Source: an uncultured Parabacteroides sp. (GTDB lineage: Bacteria; Bacteroidota; Bacteroidia; Bacteroidales; Tannerellaceae). From it: a stretch of 64,000 nucleotides of DNA. Of the stretch, positions 60,779-64,000 are shown piece after piece; position 1 is the first letter of the stretch, and each line of letters starts with the position of its first letter. The notes beneath the pieces were generated by a model. It saw only the letters and a list, made by a program, of their open reading frames with translations. It did no database searches and was not told where the DNA came from. The DNA lies in NCBI RefSeq assembly GCF_902493135.1, contig NZ_CABUOD010000001.1, forward strand, positions 62,001 through 126,000, read 5' to 3'. The translations under genes and the position numbers were made by a program.

Positions 60779-61516
60779 ATGAACGTAATAGAAACAGATA
60801 AACTGACGAAACGCTTCGGGACCTTTACCGCCGTCGACCATATCAGCTTCACGGTAGGCGAGGGGGAGATTTTCGGCTTCCTGGGGGCGAACGGGGCAGG
60901 CAAGACGACGGCCATGCGCATGTTGTGCGGCCTTTCGTCGCCGACTTCCGGGACGGGAATGGTTGCCGGTTTCGATATCTATAAGGAAACGGAACGGATC
61001 AAACGGCATATCGGTTACATGAGCCAGAAGTTCTCCCTCTACGGCGACCTGAAGGTCTGGGAGAATATCCGGTTGTACGGCGGCATATACGGCCTTTCCG
61101 AAAAGCAGCTGAAAGCGAAGACGGACGAGTTGCTCCGGGTGCTTGACCTGGAGAACGAACGGAACACCTTGGTTGACGCCTTGCCGTTGGGCTGGAAGCA
61201 AAAGTTGGCTTTCTCCGTCGCCATTATCCACGAGCCCCGGATTGTTTTCCTGGACGAACCGACCGGAGGGGTCGATCCCGTCACCCGCCGCCAGTTCTGG
61301 GAACTGATCTACCAGGCTGCCGAACGGGGCATTACGGTCTTTGTCACCACCCACTATATGGACGAGGCGGAGTATTGCAACCGTGTCTCCATCATGGTAG
61401 ATGGAAAGATCGAAGCCCTCGACAGCCCTTCCGCCCTCAAATCGTCTTTCGGGGCCGGTAATATGAACGAAGTCTTCCATGCGTTGGCACGGAGAGCGAA
61501 GAGAATTGAGAATTGA
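60779..61516 (+). CDS. ABC-2 exporter ATP-binding protein 2
   Basis: A 245-residue ABC ATPase: Walker A GANGAGKTTAMR, Q-loop near YMSQKFSLYGDL, Walker B IVFLDEPTGGVDP and switch His in TTHYMDEAEYC. The usual LSGG signature reads LPLGWKQKLAF, so the first Ser-Gly-Gly is changed to Pro-Leu-Gly; the same substitution is seen in the second half of YbhF-type proteins (from memory). It forms a heterodimer with ATPase 1. 17 bases separate it from the first permease. Confidence 0.92.
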   Translation: MNVIETDKLTKRFGTFTAVDHISFTVGEGEIFGFLGANGAGKTTAMRMLCGLSSPTSGTGMVAGFDIYKETERIKRHIGYMSQKFSLYGDLKVWENIRLYGGIYGLSEKQLKAKTDELLRVLDLENERNTLVDALPLGWKQKLAFSVAIIHEPRIVFLDEPTGGVDPVTRRQFWELIYQAAERGITVFVTTHYMDEAEYCNRVSIMVDGKIEALDSPSALKSSFGAGNMNEVFHALARRAKRIEN

Positions 61517-61532
61517 AAATTAAGAAATAAGC
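61503..61532 (+). repeat. AT-rich short repeat at the ATPase-permease junction
   Basis: GAATTGAGAATTGAAAATTA repeats AATTGA with small variation across the stop codon of ATPase 2 and up to the permease leader. Confidence 0.4.
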
Positions 61533-62642
61533 ATGAAAAGTTCTTTTACTGCTTTTGTTAAGAAAGAATTTATCCACATCTTCCGCGATAAGCGGACGAT
61601 GATGATCCTGCTCTTGATGCCTGTGATCCTGATCATCCTCTTCGGCTATGCGATCACGACGGAGATCAAACGTGCGCCTGTCGCGATCTTGGACCAGAGC
61701 CGGGACGAGGTGACGCAGAAGATGATTTCGCACTTTGCCGCCAGCGAGTATTTCAGCATCTACAAAATGATCGATAGCGAAGAAGAAGGCCGGTCCCTTT
61801 TCCGCCAGGGAAAAGTCCGGATGGTGATCGTCATCCCTGCCGGAATAGCCGTTGAAAGTGGAAAGATGAAAGGTGAAAGTGGCATTCAGCTATTGGTTGA
61901 CGCTACCGATCCGAACGAAGCCACCCAGCTATCCGCGTATGCCACGCAGATAATAGTGGAAAGCGGAAATAGCAACGCGAAGCCACTTTCAACCGGCAAC
62001 TCGATTACGCCGGTAATCAGGTTGCTCTACAATCCTCAAATGAAGGGCGCCTATAACTTCGTGCCCGGTGTCATGGGGCTGATCCTGATTCTGATCTGCG
62101 CCATGATGACCTCCGTCGGGATCGTGAAGGAGAAAGAGATCGGGACGATGGAAGTGCTTCTCGTCTCTCCGATGAAACCGGTCTATATCATTCTGGCAAA
62201 AGCGACTCCCTATCTGTTGCTGAGCCTGGTGAATATAGCCACTATCCTGGCTTTGTCGTACTTCCTGCTGGATGTGCCGATCAATGGCAGCCTGTCGCTG
62301 TTAGTGGGCGTTTCCGTCCTCTACGCATTGGTGGCGTTGTGCCTGGGATTGCTGATCTCGACGATCGCCGACACCCAGCAGGCCGCCATGCTGATCAGCG
62401 CCGTTGTCCTGATGCTGCCTGTCATGTTGCTTAGCGGGATGGTGTTCCCGATCGAGAATATGCCGGAGATCCTGCAAGTCATTTCCAATATCGTGCCGGC
62501 CAAATGGTATATCATCGCCGTGAAAGATATCATGATAAAAGGCTTGGGCTTCGGTTCCGTCCTGCAGGAAATAGGCGTGTTGGCATTGATGGCAGTCGTG
62601 CTGATAGGGTTGAGTGTGAAACGTTTTAAAATACGATTATGA
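61533..62642 (+). CDS. ABC-2 exporter permease 1
   Basis: A 369-residue permease of the ABC-2/YhgE-YbhS type. One N-terminal helix (MMILLLMPVILIILFGYAIT), a periplasmic domain of ~150 residues (~45-190), and five C-terminal helices from GVMGLILILICAMMTSVGIV onward, with the conserved KEKEIGTMEVLLVSPM loop. It overlaps permease 2 by four bases (ATGA), so the two are made together as a heterodimer. Confidence 0.92.
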   Translation: MKSSFTAFVKKEFIHIFRDKRTMMILLLMPVILIILFGYAITTEIKRAPVAILDQSRDEVTQKMISHFAASEYFSIYKMIDSEEEGRSLFRQGKVRMVIVIPAGIAVESGKMKGESGIQLLVDATDPNEATQLSAYATQIIVESGNSNAKPLSTGNSITPVIRLLYNPQMKGAYNFVPGVMGLILILICAMMTSVGIVKEKEIGTMEVLLVSPMKPVYIILAKATPYLLLSLVNIATILALSYFLLDVPINGSLSLLVGVSVLYALVALCLGLLISTIADTQQAAMLISAVVLMLPVMLLSGMVFPIENMPEILQVISNIVPAKWYIIAVKDIMIKGLGFGSVLQEIGVLALMAVVLIGLSVKRFKIRL

Positions 62643-63742
62643 TGAGGATGCTGAAATATTTATTGGAGAAGGAGTTCAAACAGATCAGGCGGGACCGGTT
62701 CCTGCCCCGTATCATCTTCCTGTTGCCGGTCATACAACTGGTGGTCCTCCCTTTTGCCGCCAATTTCGAGATGCGGAATATCAACCTGAGTATCGTGGAT
62801 AACGACCATTCCGTCCTTTCCCGCCAATTGACAGACAAGGTCCTTTCCTCCGGCTATTTCCGTCTGGCGGATGTTTCGCCCCGCTACGACGAGGCTTTGG
62901 TTTCCATCGAAAGCAATGCCGCCGATATCATTCTCGAGATCCCGTCCCGTTTCGAAGAACGGCTGGGACGGGAGGGAACGGCCGAGCTCCTGATCGCCGC
63001 CGATGCCGTGAACGGGACGAAGGGAGGAATCGGCAGCTCATACCTCGCGTCCATCATCCGGGATTTCAATCAGGAAGAGAATGTCCTCTCGTCCGTATCG
63101 GCCGCAGGGGGCGGAATCCGTGCCACGAACCTGTTCAATCCGCATCTGAATTATAAGAACTATATGGTTCCCGGCATCATGGCTTTCCTGCTGACGCTCA
63201 TCGGCGGTTTCCTATCCGCCCTGAACATCGTGAGCGAAAAGGAGAAAGGGACGATCGAACAGATCAACGTGACGCCTGTCCCGAAAGCCCTGTTCCTGCT
63301 CTCCAAGCTGATACCGTTCTGGATTATCGGTCTTTTCCTGCTCACGATAGGCGCCTGTATCGCCTGGTTGGTCTACGGGCTGCTGCCGGTAGGCAATATG
63401 GGGATCATCTATCTGTTTGCGGCAGTCTACCTGATGGCGTTTACCGGCTTCGGTCTGGCGATCTCGTCCGTCTCGTCCACCCAGCAGCAGGCGATGTTCA
63501 CGGCTTTCTTTTTTATGATTATTTTTGTCCTCCTGAGCGGTATGTTCACACCGATCAGCAGTATGCCGGTCTGGGCGCAGGAACTGACGCGTGTCAATCC
63601 GCTCCGCTATTTGGTCGAAGTGATGCGGATGGTTTATTTGAAAAGCAGCACTTTGGCTGACCTCACCGGGCACTTCATGGCGGTTTGTCTGTTCGCCGTG
63701 TTCTTTAACCTACTGGCCGTAATCAGCTACAGGAAAAATTGA
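62639..63742 (+). CDS. ABC-2 exporter permease 2
   Basis: A 367-residue ABC-2 permease, paralogous to permease 1: N-terminal helix (FLPRIIFLLPVIQLVVLPFA), periplasmic domain ~45-175, and C-terminal helices with SEKEKGTIEQINVTPVPKAL. It is YbhR-like. Start overlaps the stop of permease 1. Last gene of the TetR-controlled exporter operon; no clear terminator follows. Confidence 0.92.
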   Translation: MMRMLKYLLEKEFKQIRRDRFLPRIIFLLPVIQLVVLPFAANFEMRNINLSIVDNDHSVLSRQLTDKVLSSGYFRLADVSPRYDEALVSIESNAADIILEIPSRFEERLGREGTAELLIAADAVNGTKGGIGSSYLASIIRDFNQEENVLSSVSAAGGGIRATNLFNPHLNYKNYMVPGIMAFLLTLIGGFLSALNIVSEKEKGTIEQINVTPVPKALFLLSKLIPFWIIGLFLLTIGACIAWLVYGLLPVGNMGIIYLFAAVYLMAFTGFGLAISSVSSTQQQAMFTAFFFMIIFVLLSGMFTPISSMPVWAQELTRVNPLRYLVEVMRMVYLKSSTLADLTGHFMAVCLFAVFFNLLAVISYRKN

Positions 63743-63801
63743 CGATTGTCCATTGTTTTGTGTTATACGACATACTTAACTAATTTTTACAAACATCCTG
63801 C

Positions 63802-63838
63802 TTGCATTTCTGCGCTCTCCTTTATATTTGATTCAAAT
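63802..63838 (+). promoter_or_regulatory. promoter and palindrome before the IclR-type gene
   Basis: TTGC (63802-63805) and -7 TATATTTG (63823-63830), spacer about 17 bases. The palindrome ATTTGA-T-TCAAAT (63826-63838) overlaps the -7 box and could be an operator. Confidence 0.45.
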
Positions 63839-63857
63839 CTGAAACAATATTTCAAAT

Positions 63858-64000
63858 ATGGAAAGCGTTATTTCAAATATGGAAAAAGCAGAAGAGAACT
63901 ACAAGGTGCCGAATCTCGAAAAAGGGATCGCTGTACTTGAGTACTTGTCGCTTCACACCCAAGGTGAGACGCTTCAGGATATCAAGTCAACCCTTGATAT
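63858..64000 (+). CDS. IclR-family transcriptional regulator, 5' part only
   Basis: The first 47 codons of a plus-strand gene cut by the window end. The segment YKVPNLEKGIAVLEYLSLHT followed by QGETLQDIKSTLD is the start of the winged-helix domain of IclR regulators. There are two possible in-frame starts, ATG at 63858 and at 63879, created by a 21-bp direct repeat (ATTTCAAATATGGAAA at 63849-63864 and 63870-63885). IclR regulators often control sugar or aromatic catabolism; the target here is outside the window. Confidence 0.75.
   Translation, partial: MESVISNMEKAEENYKVPNLEKGIAVLEYLSLHTQGETLQDIKSTLD

Noticed and set aside
60224..61480. Long minus-strand open frame (about 418 codons) across both ABC ATPase genes
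   Set aside because: It is antisense to two clearly conserved ABC proteins, crosses their intergenic hairpin, and its translation has no family features; it arises from codon bias.

Overview
The window reads as chromosomal DNA of a Bacteroidales gut anaerobe, most likely Parabacteroides or a close relative (inference). The evidence is: many promoters of the Bacteroidetes type (-7 TAnnTTTG); short A/T-rich leaders mostly without a strong Shine-Dalgarno; families typical of the group (DUF3857 proteins, 6-bladed beta-propeller and DUF4925-like lipoproteins, DUF6078, a GH31 with dockerin repeats, an Mpi-like serine recombinase); and a menaquinone operon together with a propionyl-CoA carboxylase operon. 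No rRNA, tRNA, CRISPR array, phage or complete insertion sequence was found. Both ends cut a gene.

Layout. 1-2774: two DUF3857 proteins (minus), separated by a 24-bp minisatellite. 2822-7483: menD-menB-menC-menE (minus), without menF. 7517-12720: a beta-propeller lipoprotein and a large multidomain GH31 enzyme. 12781-13328: a 548-bp MITE-like inverted-repeat element. 13436-17044: three-subunit biotin-dependent acyl-CoA carboxylase (plus). 17191-19447: two tandem paralogous lipoproteins, then a gene-poor stretch with a second inverted-repeat element. 20125-24908: lptG-tgt, and an unusual polyferredoxin with a Tat-signal DUF362 protein. 25010-27341: DUF2971, a small winged-helix protein and a serine recombinase homologue that has lost its catalytic serine. 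27440-33386: mutS2, a PDZ protein, grpE-dnaJ. 33561-37369: flavoproteins and pyrB-pyrI with a flavin reductase and an outer-membrane protein. 37567-43244: RND tripartite efflux pump. 43518-48625: alkaline phosphatase, M24 peptidase, M48 protease, LemA, and a YafQ-type toxin-antitoxin pair. 48790-52091: DUF6078 and an outer-membrane beta-barrel protein. 52281-56779: two tandem heparan-glucosaminide-acetyltransferase-like membrane proteins, serine dehydratase, GH43. 56903-63742: TetR-controlled TolC/HlyD/ABC-2 exporter. 63858-end: start of an IclR regulator.

Most of the window is housekeeping and envelope biology. The strongest candidates for something undescribed are: the serine recombinase family protein with Gly in place of the nucleophilic Ser and His in place of a conserved Arg, which looks like a recombinase turned DNA-binding protein; the polyferredoxin with a Tat-like motif in the middle of the chain, overlapping a Tat-signal DUF362 gene; a GH31 enzyme carrying both dockerin repeats and a cohesin-like domain; and several families of short tandem or palindromic repeats, including a heptamer that forms the leaders of two secreted-protein genes. 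A tRNA-guanine transglycosylase lacking its zinc cysteines is also notable. All calls are from reading the sequence; no database search was run.
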